Positions 30,330 to 39,508 of a stretch of 64,000 bases of DNA are shown here, piece by piece. The position numbers and the translations under genes are program-made. Source of the stretch: Azospirillum thiophilum. GTDB taxonomy: Bacteria; Pseudomonadota; Alphaproteobacteria; Azospirillales; Azospirillaceae. The notes under the pieces were generated by a model. It did no database searches and was not told the DNA's origin. It worked only from the letters and a program-made list of their open reading frames with translations. Numbering within the stretch: position 1 is the stretch's first letter; each line of letters begins with the position of its first letter. The stretch lies in NCBI RefSeq assembly GCF_001305595.1, contig NZ_CP012401.1, forward strand, positions 62,001 through 126,000. The letters run 5' to 3'.

Positions 30330-31784
30330 TCAGCCCTCATCCTCCTCCCGGTACAGGTCGGGCCAGTCGAAGCGGTTCATCGCCCTCGGGCGGTCCCGCG
30401 GCGGACCGATGCGGTTGCCTGCGACCAGCCTGACCCCTGCCGCCCTCGCCGCCACCACCATGCTGGTGGTCGACAGGCCGGTAACGCAGATCATCAGGCC
30501 GGCCCGCTCCGCCGACAGGACGATGCTGTTCATCTCCTCCATCAACCGGGCCTCCGCGGACCGGTCGGCCGGCATCGTCATGGTGACGCCGCTCAAACCC
30601 GTTCCGGCGATCCCGGAAAAGCTCTGCGGCTTGAAGTCGACCTGCATGAAGGACCAGCGGCAATAAGGCCTGACCTCGTGCAACAGTTCGTTCAGCCGGC
30701 CGGTGGGCACCCCCGGCGGGAAACGCAGAAGCTCGAAGATGAGGAAACGGCGCAGATAGTCGGGGATCGACTGGCAGATTTCGAGAAAGGGCTGCCGGGT
30801 GCGGCGGGCGGCCAAGGTCTCGAAGCAGACCGGCACCGACATCAGCAGGCGGGATTTGCTGCGGAAAAGTCCGTTCAGGATTTCGACCGATCCGACCAGC
30901 GCTTCGGCGTCGAGCCTCAAGATCTCCATGGCATCGGTGACGGACGTCAAGGCCGCGGCCCCCTCCAGGAAGGAGCCGTCCGGAAAAATGCGCACCGGGG
31001 TTCCCATATAGGTCGAGATCACCATTTGACCGATGTCCCATACCGGCCGGTATCTGATGCCGAACTGGCCGGCATCGTCGGGCGAAAGCCTCAACTGACG
31101 CAGGGCGACCTGAGCCTTGCCGGTGGCTTCATCCGCATGGGACAGGGCGCCGGACATCGCCGTAGAACCGTCCACGGCCCCCCCGATCGCCGTCCCGGAG
31201 GTTGAGAGGACCGGCCCGCCGCCGGTCCGGCGCTCCGCCTGCGGCAGCGCATCGGCCAGCAGTGCCTTGGCGAAGGCATGGTCGAACTGGATGTGTCCAT
31301 CCACCACCCCGACGGCGGTCGATACGCGGATGTCGGCCGTCCTGTCGTCCCCCAGGAAAAGCTGCAGCAATTCCTGCGCTATCCTGGCGCATACCAGGGC
31401 AGCGGCATGACGTTCGAGCGATGCGAACACGATGATGTAGTCGTCGCTGGAGGTTCTGAAGCGGATGTCGTTGCGGGTCAGGGAGCGTTCGATCAGGGCA
31501 TCGGCCGCGGAAAAAACCCGCCAGCGTAGGTCCGGCCAGTTCGGCCCGAGACACTCCCGCATCATGCCGAGATCGAGCAGATGGACACGGCCGGCGGACG
31601 CAACCGCGGGCTGCATCAGCAGCCGCCACAGGCGCTGCTCGAGACCGCGCAATTCCTGCCCGGCGGCCGACGGCCTTCCATTCTCGGTGGAAGGAGAGGC
31701 GACGGCCGGCGGCCGGGGACCGCCGGTTGCCTCAACTTGCCTGAACCACTGACGCAATCGGCGCCGTATGGACTTGATCGACAT
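30330..31784 (-). CDS. Degenerate GGDEF/EAL-like signalling protein
   Basis: 484 residues. The N-terminal half has a cyclase-like alpha/beta pattern (RTSSDDYIIVFASLERHAAALVCARIAQELL, then IRVSTAVGVV), reminiscent of a GGDEF domain without a GGDEF motif. The C-terminal ~200 residues run VPVCFETLAARRT, FEL, WSFMQVDFKPQSF and later GLSTTSMVVAARAAGVRLVAG in the order of an EAL barrel, but without the EAL or DDF residues. It is most likely a catalytically dead sensor or binding protein; this is fold-level inference. It follows the response regulator gene by 23 bases and both are on the minus strand. Confidence 0.5.
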   Translation of the reverse strand: MSIKSIRRRLRQWFRQVEATGGPRPPAVASPSTENGRPSAAGQELRGLEQRLWRLLMQPAVASAGRVHLLDLGMMRECLGPNWPDLRWRVFSAADALIERSLTRNDIRFRTSSDDYIIVFASLERHAAALVCARIAQELLQLFLGDDRTADIRVSTAVGVVDGHIQFDHAFAKALLADALPQAERRTGGGPVLSTSGTAIGGAVDGSTAMSGALSHADEATGKAQVALRQLRLSPDDAGQFGIRYRPVWDIGQMVISTYMGTPVRIFPDGSFLEGAAALTSVTDAMEILRLDAEALVGSVEILNGLFRSKSRLLMSVPVCFETLAARRTRQPFLEICQSIPDYLRRFLIFELLRFPPGVPTGRLNELLHEVRPYCRWSFMQVDFKPQSFSGIAGTGLSGVTMTMPADRSAEARLMEEMNSIVLSAERAGLMICVTGLSTTSMVVAARAAGVRLVAGNRIGPPRDRPRAMNRFDWPDLYREEDEG

Positions 31785-31807
31785 CACGGCGCCACACCCC
31801 CGCCGCC

Positions 31808-32206
31808 TCAGGGCAGGCGTGGTGATGGAGAAGGACCAGGGTCACGACCGCAGAAATCGACGATCAGGGCGATCTGGCTCTTTTCGATCGGTTTCACCAA
31901 AGCATGATCGGCGCCCATCTGCCGGGCGGCGGCCAGCAGGTCCATCGCCTTGCTGCGGCCGCCGCCGGATATGGCGATGATCTTTGCCGCCGGGGCCAGG
32001 CGCCGCATGGTCATGATCGTCCGCAGGCCGTCGACATAGGGCATCACCACATCGCAGATCACCAAATCCGGTCTGCGCGCCCGGAACAGCCGCATGGCTT
32101 CGTCTCCGTCCGCCGCCTCCTCGACCTCCACACCCGCTTTTTCAAGAAGACGGCGGAGCGTCAGGCGAAGCGCGGGATCATCGTCCACCACAAGCACGGT
32201 CGGCAT
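31808..32206 (-). CDS. Single-domain response regulator
   Basis: 132 residues, a CheY-like receiver with no output domain. Acidic pocket VVDDDP at residues 6-11, phospho-acceptor Asp in VICDVVMPYVDG (about residue 52), the Ser of ISGGG and the Lys of LVKPIEKS. It ends in a Pro/Ser-rich tail of about 12 residues. The partner is probably the product of the gene 23 bases downstream. The cognate kinase is not obvious. Confidence 0.88.
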   Translation of the reverse strand: MPTVLVVDDDPALRLTLRRLLEKAGVEVEEAADGDEAMRLFRARRPDLVICDVVMPYVDGLRTIMTMRRLAPAAKIIAISGGGRSKAMDLLAAARQMGADHALVKPIEKSQIALIVDFCGRDPGPSPSPRLP

Positions 32207-32889
32207 CGTAACCCCCTACCCGCACGCATCCGGAGCGGCATCGGCACCCGCTATCCATCAATGATGGCTCCGGAAAATCTTGCCAATGTCTTAAGGTATT
32301 CCATGACAAAAGCTGATAAAATCTTATTTTCTTCCAGAAATCCTAAATTTTTGAAGGGATTATTCTTTGAAATTTTGCGAAATTGCATTCACGATTTCAT
32401 GATAGTGCGCAACAACAACTCAATTAATTCCATATAAAATTCTAGAGATGCTATAATTATTTTGAAATATTTGATCATTGTTTTAATTGTACATCTTGCC
32501 GCCACAACCGATTGTGCTCACACAAATTCCTGGATCGACGGCGAACGCAATATAAAACCCCCTGCCTTGCTCCGTATCGATACTAGGAATGCCAATCAAC
32601 ACAACTTATCCGTCGCAAAAAAAGTAATTTATCGCGGATATGGATCTTTGTTTTTCTACTTGGAGTAGATTTTTCGTCTAGGAAGGCCGATGCGATTGAT
32701 GCCGCAAGAATACCCTGCCGGCCGTCATTCCCACGACTGGGGAAGCACGAAGGCCCCAAAGGGATTCCGGTTTTTATGCCTGGATCATCGACCGAGGGGA
32801 CTGCCGAAATGAAGACATCGGCATGGTTTGCGGAAGCTCGGCGTCAGCACCTGTGCGCGACCGCATGGATGATTTAACGGGGTAAAGCG
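32207..32889. other. Low-GC intergenic region, little coding evidence
   Basis: About 680 bases. From roughly 32280 to 32660 the base composition is strongly AT-rich, unlike anything else this side of the window; the flanks are GC-rich. It carries one doubtful small frame (32462-32668), listed separately. There is no insertion-sequence inverted repeat or transposase fragment that I can see. Confidence 0.5.
32462..32668 (+). CDS. Doubtful small exported protein in AT-rich island
   Basis: A 68-codon frame opening with TTG. Its first 20 residues (MKYLIIVLIVHLAATTDC) look like a signal peptide or membrane helix, and the rest is basic and polar. There is no ribosome-binding site, and codon use follows the AT-rich island instead of the genome. 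It may be a recently acquired gene or chance. Family unknown. Confidence 0.25.
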   Translation: MKYLIIVLIVHLAATTDCAHTNSWIDGERNIKPPALLRIDTRNANQHNLSVAKKVIYRGYGSLFFYLE

Positions 32890-32915
32890 GGAACCACTCC
32901 CGTGCCCTGTCGGTT
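32890..32915 (+). promoter_or_regulatory. EcfG-type general stress promoter of the KGG gene
   Basis: GGAAC at 32890-32894, 16 bases, then CGGTT at 32911-32915, close to the EcfG pattern GGAAC-N16/17-CGTT. It lies 33 bases before the start of a stress-type gene. Confidence 0.6.
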
Positions 32916-32948
32916 GTCAGATCAACAAGGCACAGTCGGAGGTTGGTT

Positions 32949-33242
32949 ATGGCCTCGAAAGAGAGCAATCGTACGTCGGGCCGCGGTTTCGCGTCGATGG
33001 ACCCCGATCGGCAACGCCAGATCGCCAGCAAAGGCGGTGAAAGCGTGCCGGCCGACAAGCGCAGCTTTTCAAAGAACCCGGAGCTTGCGGCGGAAGCCGG
33101 ACGCAAGGGCGGGCGCAGCGTGCCCGCATCCTCGCGCAGCTTCTCCAAGAATCCCTCGCTTGCGGCGGAAGCCGGGCGCAAGGGCGGACAGGCAAGCCAC
33201 GGCGGTCGTACTACGGCCGACCGCCCAACCGGAGGCGATTGA
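32949..33242 (+). CDS. KGG-repeat stress protein (GsiB-like)
   Basis: 97 residues, hydrophilic and Gly/Lys/Ser-rich. It contains three bacterial acidophilic-repeat (KGG) blocks: DRQRQIASKGGESVP, then two near-identical copies of SFSKNPxLAAEAGRKGG at about residues 38-54 and 63-79, which are also direct DNA repeats. Such proteins resemble plant LEA-type hydrophilins, and GsiB is a general-stress protein in Bacillus. The ATG at 32949 has GGAGG 6 bases upstream. An EcfG-like promoter precedes it. Confidence 0.85.
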   Translation: MASKESNRTSGRGFASMDPDRQRQIASKGGESVPADKRSFSKNPELAAEAGRKGGRSVPASSRSFSKNPSLAAEAGRKGGQASHGGRTTADRPTGGD

Positions 33243-33262
33243 AACGCGGCAACCGTGCAGAC

Positions 33263-33300
33263 GAAAAGGCCCCCGTCCTTCCGGACGGGGGCCTTTTCTT
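33263..33300. terminator. Bidirectional terminator between KGG gene and leuB
   Basis: GAAAAGGCCCCCGTCC pairs with GGACGGGGGCCTTTTC around a 4-base loop, a perfect 16-bp stem whose arms end in A- and T-runs. It can end both the rightward stress gene and the leftward leuB. Confidence 0.9.
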
Positions 33301-33322
33301 TGGGAAACCTTCAACCCACCGA

Positions 33323-34438
33323 TCAGGACGCCAGCTTGTCCAGTTCGCGCAGGATCGAATCGCCCATGACGGTCGTGGAGCAGCGGGCCATGCCCGGAGC
33401 CATGATGTCGGCCGTGCGCATGCCGCCGCCCAGCACGTTCTGGATCGAGCGCTCGATCAGCTTGGCGTCCTCGTCCAGGTTGAACGAGTAGCGCAGGCAC
33501 ATCGCGAAGGACAGCAGGGTCGCGCAGGGGTTGGCAAGGTCGCGGCCGGCGATGTCGGGGGCCGAGCCATGCACCGGCTCGTAAAGCGCCTTGCGGTTGC
33601 CGTCGGCATCCGGAGCGCCGAGCGAGGCCGACGGCAGCATGCCGAGCGAGCCGGTCATCATCGCCGCCTCGTCCGACAGGATGTCGCCGAACAGGTTGTC
33701 GGTGACGATCACGTCGAACTGCCGCGGGTTCTTCAGCAGCTGCATGGCGCCGTTGTCGGCATACATGTGGCTCAGCTCGACGTCCTGGAATTCCTCCTGG
33801 TGGAGCTTCGTCACCTCCTGCCGCCACAGCAGGCCGGATTCCATGACGTTGGCCTTCTCCATCGAGCACAGCTTGTTGCCACGCTTGCGCGCCAGCTCGA
33901 AGGCGACGCGGGCGACGCGGCGGATCTCGCTGGTGGTGTAGACCTGGGTGTTGACGCCGCGGCGTTCGCCGTTGCCGATGTCGGTGATGCCGCGCGGCTC
34001 ACCGAAATAGACGCCGCCGGTCAACTCGCGGACGATCAGGATATCCAGGCCGCGGATGACATCGGCCTTCAGGGTCGAGGCGTCGACCAGCGCGTCGAAC
34101 ACCACCGCCGGACGCAGGTTGGCGAACAGGCCCAGTTCCTTGCGCAGGGCGAGCAGGCCGGCTTCCGGGCGCTTGGTGTAGTCGGTGGGGTTGTCCCACT
34201 TGGGGCCGCCGACCGCGCCCAGCATCACCGCATCCACCGCCAGCGCCTCGGCCAGCGTTGCGTCGGACAGCGGAACGCCGTGGGCGTCGATGGCCGCGCC
34301 GCCGACCAGGCCTTCGGACACGTCGAAGGTGATCTTGCGCTTGCGGTCCATCCAGTCGACGACCCGGCGAACCTGGCGCATCACCTCCGGGCCGATGCCG
34401 TCACCGGGGAGGAACAGAAGCTTCTTATTGGCGGCCAT
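33323..34438 (-). CDS. leuB: 3-Isopropylmalate dehydrogenase
   Basis: 371 residues, standard length. Landmarks: [24 protein letters not shown], the [14 protein letters not shown] catalytic loop, and the NAD/metal signature [27 protein letters not shown], with [10 protein letters not shown]. It carries out the third committed step of leucine synthesis. leuD lies 70 bases upstream on the same strand; leuC and leuA are not in the window. Confidence 0.96.
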   Translation of the reverse strand: MAANKKLLFLPGDGIGPEVMRQVRRVVDWMDRKRKITFDVSEGLVGGAAIDAHGVPLSDATLAEALAVDAVMLGAVGGPKWDNPTDYTKRPEAGLLALRKELGLFANLRPAVVFDALVDASTLKADVIRGLDILIVRELTGGVYFGEPRGITDIGNGERRGVNTQVYTTSEIRRVARVAFELARKRGNKLCSMEKANVMESGLLWRQEVTKLHQEEFQDVELSHMYADNGAMQLLKNPRQFDVIVTDNLFGDILSDEAAMMTGSLGMLPSASLGAPDADGNRKALYEPVHGSAPDIAGRDLANPCATLLSFAMCLRYSFNLDEDAKLIERSIQNVLGGGMRTADIMAPGMARCSTTVMGDSILRELDKLAS

Positions 34439-34508
34439 GGCGGGCGCACTCCCAAAAGTCAGACGTCAAGAAGACAGAGTTGCGGAAATCGGGGGAGGAT
34501 GGGAGCGG

Positions 34509-35120
34509 TCAGCCCCACATCCACGGCTGTCCGGCGCGCTGCTTGCCCTCGTACCCGTCGATGTGGGCCGACTGCTGCAGCGTCAGGCCGATGTCGTCCA
34601 GGCCGTTCAGCAGGCAATGCTTGCGGAACGGGTCGAGTTCGAAGGAGATGGAGCCGCCGTCCGGGCCGGTGATGGTCTGCTTCTCGAGGTCGACCGTGAT
34701 GACGGCGTTCGACCCGCGCGACGCGTCGTCGAGCAGCAGGTCCACCTGCTCCTTCGGCAACTTGATCGGCAGGATGCCGTTCTTGAAACAGTTGTTGTAG
34801 AAGATGTCGGCGAAGCTGGGGGCGATGATGCAACGGATGCCGAAGTCGGCCAGCGCCCACGGCGCATGCTCGCGCGAGGAGCCGCAACCGAAATTGTCGC
34901 CCGACACCAGGATGCTGGCCTTGCGGTAGGCCGCCTTGTTCAGGACGAAGTCCGGGATCTCCTGCCCCTCGGGGGTATAGCGCATCTCGTCGAACAGATG
35001 CTTGCCGAGCCCCGTCCGCTTGATGGTCTTCAGGAACTGCTTGGGGATGATCATGTCGGTGTCGACGTTGATCATCGGCAGCGGCGCCGCAACGCCGGTG
35101 AGAACCGTGAACTTATCCAT
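34509..35120 (-). CDS. leuD: 3-Isopropylmalate dehydratase, small subunit
   Basis: 203 residues, the swivel domain of isopropylmalate isomerase. Landmarks: [31 protein letters not shown] and [17 protein letters not shown]. It needs the [4Fe-4S] large subunit LeuC, not seen here. The start at 35120 matches the family N-terminus [15 protein letters not shown]; the longer frame to 35192 does not. Confidence 0.95.
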   Translation of the reverse strand: MDKFTVLTGVAAPLPMINVDTDMIIPKQFLKTIKRTGLGKHLFDEMRYTPEGQEIPDFVLNKAAYRKASILVSGDNFGCGSSREHAPWALADFGIRCIIAPSFADIFYNNCFKNGILPIKLPKEQVDLLLDDASRGSNAVITVDLEKQTITGPDGGSISFELDPFRKHCLLNGLDDIGLTLQQSAHIDGYEGKQRAGQPWMWG

Positions 35121-35302
35121 CGCCAGAAATCCTGTCGCGCAAGAAGGCGCAAACGCGCGCATGCAGAGCGTGGTGAATAGCAGACCGAACAAGCCATTGC
35201 CAGAGGAAGCTTGCCCTTTTCCCTGCGCGCGGCGAGCGAACAGGCATGCGCGAATGCGCCACTACGCATGATTGTTGCGCAGAACTCCTGGAATCGACCC
35301 GG

Positions 35303-36523
35303 TCAGGCCCGCCTCCGCGGCCCGAAACGCAGCGCGAGCACCAGGGAGGCCACGAATGCCGCGACAGCCAGCAGGAAGGACAGCCACAGCGCCGCGGCGT
35401 CGCCGAAGCGCTCGATGACCAGCGCAAAGAGCAGCGGCGCCAGCGCGGAGACAAAGAAGCCCGGGGTGATCAGGCGCCCGACGGTCTGACCGTAGCGGGC
35501 CGGATCGAACAGGGCCAGCGGCAGGGCGCCGCGCACGATGGTGACCAGCCCGTTGCCCGCCCCGAACAGCAGGGCGAAGGCGATCCCGGCCGCGGGCGCC
35601 GCCCCGAACGCCGCCGGCAACGGAAAACAGGGCAAGATCAGGCCGGTCGCCAGGATGCCGAGACCGAAGGCCGACAGCCGCCTGCCGAACCGGATTTCCG
35701 CCAGCCGGGCGGCCGACTGCCCGACCCCGCGCAGGGTGGACACCCAGACCGCCAGGGCCGGCGCCATGCCCAGCCCGGCCAGCATCCCGATCATGTGGGC
35801 GGACAGCCCCGAGTTCAGCATGCCCGTCAGTGCCACGATCAGCGCATAGAGCACCGAAGCCAATAGCGAGGGCGGGACAGGCATCGGCGGCGCGGACTCG
35901 GCACCGTTTTCCGGCGCCCGGCCTTCGGAAACCTGACGATCCGGCACGTGGCGATCCGGCGGAATCAGCAAATGCAGCGGCACCGTCGCCAGCGCCAGCA
36001 CCGCATAGACGCCCAGCGCACCGCGCCAGCCCAGCACATCCGCCAGCCCCTGCCCCACCGGCCACAGCACGGTGGAGGCCAGCCCGCCCAGCAGCGTGAT
36101 CTGCGAGATCGGCGTGCGCGCCGCCCGTCCGCCGATCCTGGCCAGCGCGGCGAAGGCCGCATCGTACAGCGCCATCCGCATCGCGAGCCCCAGCAGGACC
36201 CAGGCCCCGTAATAGGCGGCCAGCCCATGCGCCAGCGAAAGCCCGAGACAGCCCGCCGCCATCAGCAGGGAACCGGTGACCATCACCGGCCGCCCGCCAT
36301 GCCGGTCGATGGCGCGCCCGACGCCGGGCGACACCAGTCCCATCACCACCAGTGCCACGGTGAAGCCGCCATGGATCGTCGGCAGCCCTTGACCGAGGTC
36401 CGCCGCCATCGTCTCGCCGAACAGGCCGATCACATAATAGGAGACGCCCCAGCAGACGAGCTGCGACATGCCCAGCGCCCACACCAGCCGCGCCGGTATC
36501 GCCGGCCCCCTTGTTGCGTCCAC
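35303..36523 (-). CDS. MFS transporter, 12-helix
   Basis: 406 residues with about twelve hydrophobic segments. It has the MFS-type loop GRAIDRHGGRPVMVTGS after TM2, and a central cytoplasmic loop with PDRHVPDRQVSEGR. Substrate unknown; it resembles uncharacterised MFS permeases near nucleic-acid and drug exporters. The start is a GTG at 36523 (MDATRGPAIPARLVWALGM), chosen because GGGG precedes it and TM1 follows; the open frame runs further upstream without membrane or family content. It is on the same strand as leuD but 180 bases away, with no evident shared transcript. Confidence 0.85.
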   Translation of the reverse strand: MDATRGPAIPARLVWALGMSQLVCWGVSYYVIGLFGETMAADLGQGLPTIHGGFTVALVVMGLVSPGVGRAIDRHGGRPVMVTGSLLMAAGCLGLSLAHGLAAYYGAWVLLGLAMRMALYDAAFAALARIGGRAARTPISQITLLGGLASTVLWPVGQGLADVLGWRGALGVYAVLALATVPLHLLIPPDRHVPDRQVSEGRAPENGAESAPPMPVPPSLLASVLYALIVALTGMLNSGLSAHMIGMLAGLGMAPALAVWVSTLRGVGQSAARLAEIRFGRRLSAFGLGILATGLILPCFPLPAAFGAAPAAGIAFALLFGAGNGLVTIVRGALPLALFDPARYGQTVGRLITPGFFVSALAPLLFALVIERFGDAAALWLSFLLAVAAFVASLVLALRFGPRRRA

Positions 36524-36736
36524 GCCCCGCCACGCCCCCTTGCGTCCACCGAAAGGCGCCACGGTAGCCGCCGGCCACAGCCCGGCAAACGACTTGTTCG
36601 GTGACGAGCCCTGTGAAAATCGCGAGGGACGGGAAGTCGTGAGATATCCGCTCGCCGACGTTCGTCGCTTGCAGAGCGTCAGGTCGCCGCTTACCAAAGT
36701 GCCGCGCCCCTCACGAACGAAGGTCCACCCGCCCCG

Positions 36737-38377
36737 ATGCCGCCCTTCGACGACGACCGCCGCGCCCGCCTGACCGGTCGCATCTTCCTGCTGCTGGCGC
36801 CCGCCGCCTACGGCCTGCTGACCCTGGCCTTCGGCATGGACGCCAACTGGGATTTGCGGAACTACCACTGGTACAACGGCTACGCGCTGCTGACCGGGCG
36901 GATCGGGCGCGACCTGCTCGCCGCGCAGATGCCAACCTTCTACACCCCCTTCCTCGACGCGCCCTTCTACTGGCTGGCGACCCATCTGCCGGCACGGGCA
37001 GCCGGCTTCCTGTGGGGGACGTTGCAAGGCGTGAACCTGTCGCTGCTGTTCCTGCTGGCATCATCCTGCATGCGGAACATTCCGGTTCGACAACGAACGA
37101 TGGCCGCCATGGCGCTGGCGGTGATGGGCGGGCTGGGCGGCGGCACGCTGGGGCTGATCGGCACCAGCTTCCAGGACAATGTCGTCAGCCTGGGCGTGCT
37201 GGGGGCGCTGGCGGTCGTCGCCCACGGCCTGCCCGGCATCCTTGACGGCCGGCCGCTGCCGAGCTTCGCGCGGGTGGCTGCGGCCGGGCTGCTGGCCGGC
37301 GCGGCGATGGGGCTGAAGAACCCGACGGTGATCTATGCGGTCGGGCTATGCCTGGCCTTCCTGGCCTTGCCCGCCCGCCCCTGGCGGCGGCTGTGGCTGG
37401 CCTTCTTCTTCGGCATCGGCGTGCTGACGGGGCTGGCGCTGGGCGGCGGCCTGTGGATGGCGCATCTGTGGCACGATTACGGGAACCCGGTCTTCCCGCA
37501 CATGAACCATATCTTCAAGTCGCCCTTTGCCGCGATTTCCGACTATGTCAATGTCGCCTTCTTCCCACCGAACCTATGGGAGCGGCTGTTCTTCCCAGTC
37601 GTCTTCACCTTTTCCCCCCTGACGGTGGGCGAGGTGCCGTGGTTCGACCTGCGGGTTCTTGCCCTGTTCGTCCTGGTGCCGGCCGGGTTCGCCGGCATGC
37701 TCGCCGGCCGATCGATGCGTAAGCGGAACGATTGGCTGACCGACAAGCCCGCGACCCGCTTCCTGCTGGTGGCGCTGAGCATCACCTATGCGCTGTGGGT
37801 GGCGATGTTCTGCATCTACCGCTACCTCGTGCCGCTGGAAATGCTGGCGCCGCTGGCGCTGGTGATGGCGGTGGGGCTGCTGCCGCTGGCGCGGCGGCTG
37901 CGCATCGGGCTGGCCGTGGCGCTGCTGGCGCTGGTGCAGCTGACGGTACAGCCGGCCGACTGGGGGCGCATCCCCTGGCCGGCGGGCGCGGACCAACGCT
38001 GGGTGCAGGCGGACGTGCCGCCCATCGACGATCCAGACGACACCATGGTGCTGATGGCCGGCTATTGGGCCATTTCGCACGTCATCCCGTCCTTCCCGTC
38101 ACGCGTCACCTTCGTGCGCATCCAGTCCAACTTCCTGCAGCCGGATTCGGTCGGCAACGGCTATCTCGCCATCATGAAGGACAAGCTATCGGCCCATCGC
38201 GGCCCCTTCCTGATGCTGAGCACGATCCCGGACACGGCTGGCGCCGCCAAGGCGGCCGCCCTGGTCGGCCTGCGGCTGGACCCGCAGCGCTGCCGGATCG
38301 TCGCCAACAATCTGGGGGAACCGCTGAATCTCTGTGCGGTCGACCGGATGGCCGGCAACCGGGAGACAATGGAATAA
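36737..38377 (+). CDS. Multi-spanning GT-C-like glycosyltransferase
   Basis: 546 residues with 10 or more hydrophobic helices (for example 95-110, 145-160 and 370-400) and a C-terminal soluble segment of about 120 residues. MDANWDLRNYHWYNGYALL near residue 35 gives the acidic first-loop (D-x-D/N-like) feature of GT-C lipid-linked sugar transferases. The next two genes, a polyprenol-phosphate sugar synthase and GtrA, are the expected donors and flippase, so a cell-surface glycan or O-antigen modification is likely. The acceptor is unknown. Confidence 0.68.
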   Translation: MPPFDDDRRARLTGRIFLLLAPAAYGLLTLAFGMDANWDLRNYHWYNGYALLTGRIGRDLLAAQMPTFYTPFLDAPFYWLATHLPARAAGFLWGTLQGVNLSLLFLLASSCMRNIPVRQRTMAAMALAVMGGLGGGTLGLIGTSFQDNVVSLGVLGALAVVAHGLPGILDGRPLPSFARVAAAGLLAGAAMGLKNPTVIYAVGLCLAFLALPARPWRRLWLAFFFGIGVLTGLALGGGLWMAHLWHDYGNPVFPHMNHIFKSPFAAISDYVNVAFFPPNLWERLFFPVVFTFSPLTVGEVPWFDLRVLALFVLVPAGFAGMLAGRSMRKRNDWLTDKPATRFLLVALSITYALWVAMFCIYRYLVPLEMLAPLALVMAVGLLPLARRLRIGLAVALLALVQLTVQPADWGRIPWPAGADQRWVQADVPPIDDPDDTMVLMAGYWAISHVIPSFPSRVTFVRIQSNFLQPDSVGNGYLAIMKDKLSAHRGPFLMLSTIPDTAGAAKAAALVGLRLDPQRCRIVANNLGEPLNLCAVDRMAGNRETME

Positions 38378-38455
38378 TCGCCCGGTTTGTGCTGTTTATC
38401 ACCCGTGATCGCCGCGCCAGCCCCGCAGTCCCCTTCCGAGCCCGAAGTCCGCACC

Positions 38456-39508
38456 ATGACCGTATCGACCATCGGCCGCCCCGCCCCCATCGCCGGCAGC
38501 GACCCGGGCAGCACCGAATCGGGAACGCCGATGACCGCCGCCGAAACGGGCCCGGCTCCGACCATCGCGGTGCTGATCCCCTGCTACAACGAAGAGGCGG
38601 CCATCGGCTCGGTGGTGCGCGACTTCCGCGCCGCGCTGCCGGACGCCATCGTCTACGTCTACGACAACAACTCCAAGGACAGGACGGTGGAGGTCGCGCG
38701 GGCCGCGGGCGCGGTGGTCCGCAGCGAGCCGCTGCAGGGCAAAGGCAACGTCATGCGCCGCATGTTCGCCGACATCGAGGCGGACGTGTATGTGCTGGTC
38801 GACGGCGACGACACCTACCATGCGGCCAGCGCCCCGTTGCTGGTGAAGCGGCTGTGGGACGAGCAGTTGGACATGGTCAACGGCGCGCGGGTGACCGAGA
38901 TCGTCGCCGCCTACCGCCCCGGCCACCGCTTCGGCAATCTGGTGCTGACCGGCATGGTCGCCAGGATCTTCGGCAGCCGCATCGGCGACATGCTGTCGGG
39001 CTACCGGGTCTTCTCGCGCCGCTTCGTCAAGTCCTTCCCGGCGCTGGCCAGTGGTTTCGAGACCGAAACGGAACTGACCGTCCATGCGCTGGAGCTGCGC
39101 ATGCCGATCGCCGAGGTGAAGACCCCCTACAAGGACCGCCCGCCCGGGTCGCACAGCAAGCTCAACACCATCCGCGACGGCATCCGTATCCTGCGCGCCA
39201 TCGTCATGCTGGTGAAGGAGGAGCGGCCGCTGCCCTTCTTCTCCGCCCTGTTCGGTCTGCTGGCGCTGCTGTCGATGGTGCTGGGCGTGCCGGTCATCGC
39301 CACCTATTTCGAAACCGGTCTGGTCCCGCGCTTCCCAACGGCCCTGCTCGCCACCGGGCTGATGCTGCTGGGCTTCCTCAGCCTGACCTGCGGCCTGATC
39401 CTCGACACCGTCACCCATGGCCGCCGCGAGGCCAAGCGCATGCACTATCTGTCGCAGCGCGCGCCGGGCAACCACCCGCCGCTCGCCCAACCAGGCACGC
39501 GGCGGTGA
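38456..39508 (+). CDS. Polyprenol-phosphate glycosyltransferase (GT2) with C-terminal membrane helices
   Basis: 350 residues. Residues about 35-250 are a family 2 glycosyltransferase: LIPCYNEEAAIGSVV, VYDNNSKDRTVEVA, and DGDDTYHA holding the DXD metal site. Two hydrophobic helices near 270-320 are typical of dolichol/undecaprenyl-phosphate mannose or glucose synthases, which load a sugar on the lipid carrier at the cytoplasmic face. The ATG at 38456 is the first good start; an upstream TTG frame exists. The stop overlaps the GTG of the gtrA gene by four bases. Confidence 0.85.
   Translation: MTVSTIGRPAPIAGSDPGSTESGTPMTAAETGPAPTIAVLIPCYNEEAAIGSVVRDFRAALPDAIVYVYDNNSKDRTVEVARAAGAVVRSEPLQGKGNVMRRMFADIEADVYVLVDGDDTYHAASAPLLVKRLWDEQLDMVNGARVTEIVAAYRPGHRFGNLVLTGMVARIFGSRIGDMLSGYRVFSRRFVKSFPALASGFETETELTVHALELRMPIAEVKTPYKDRPPGSHSKLNTIRDGIRILRAIVMLVKEERPLPFFSALFGLLALLSMVLGVPVIATYFETGLVPRFPTALLATGLMLLGFLSLTCGLILDTVTHGRREAKRMHYLSQRAPGNHPPLAQPGTRR

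Noticed and set aside
33058..33190. Direct DNA repeats as a possible CRISPR
   Set aside because: They are two in-frame protein repeats of the KGG stress gene, with no spacer structure.
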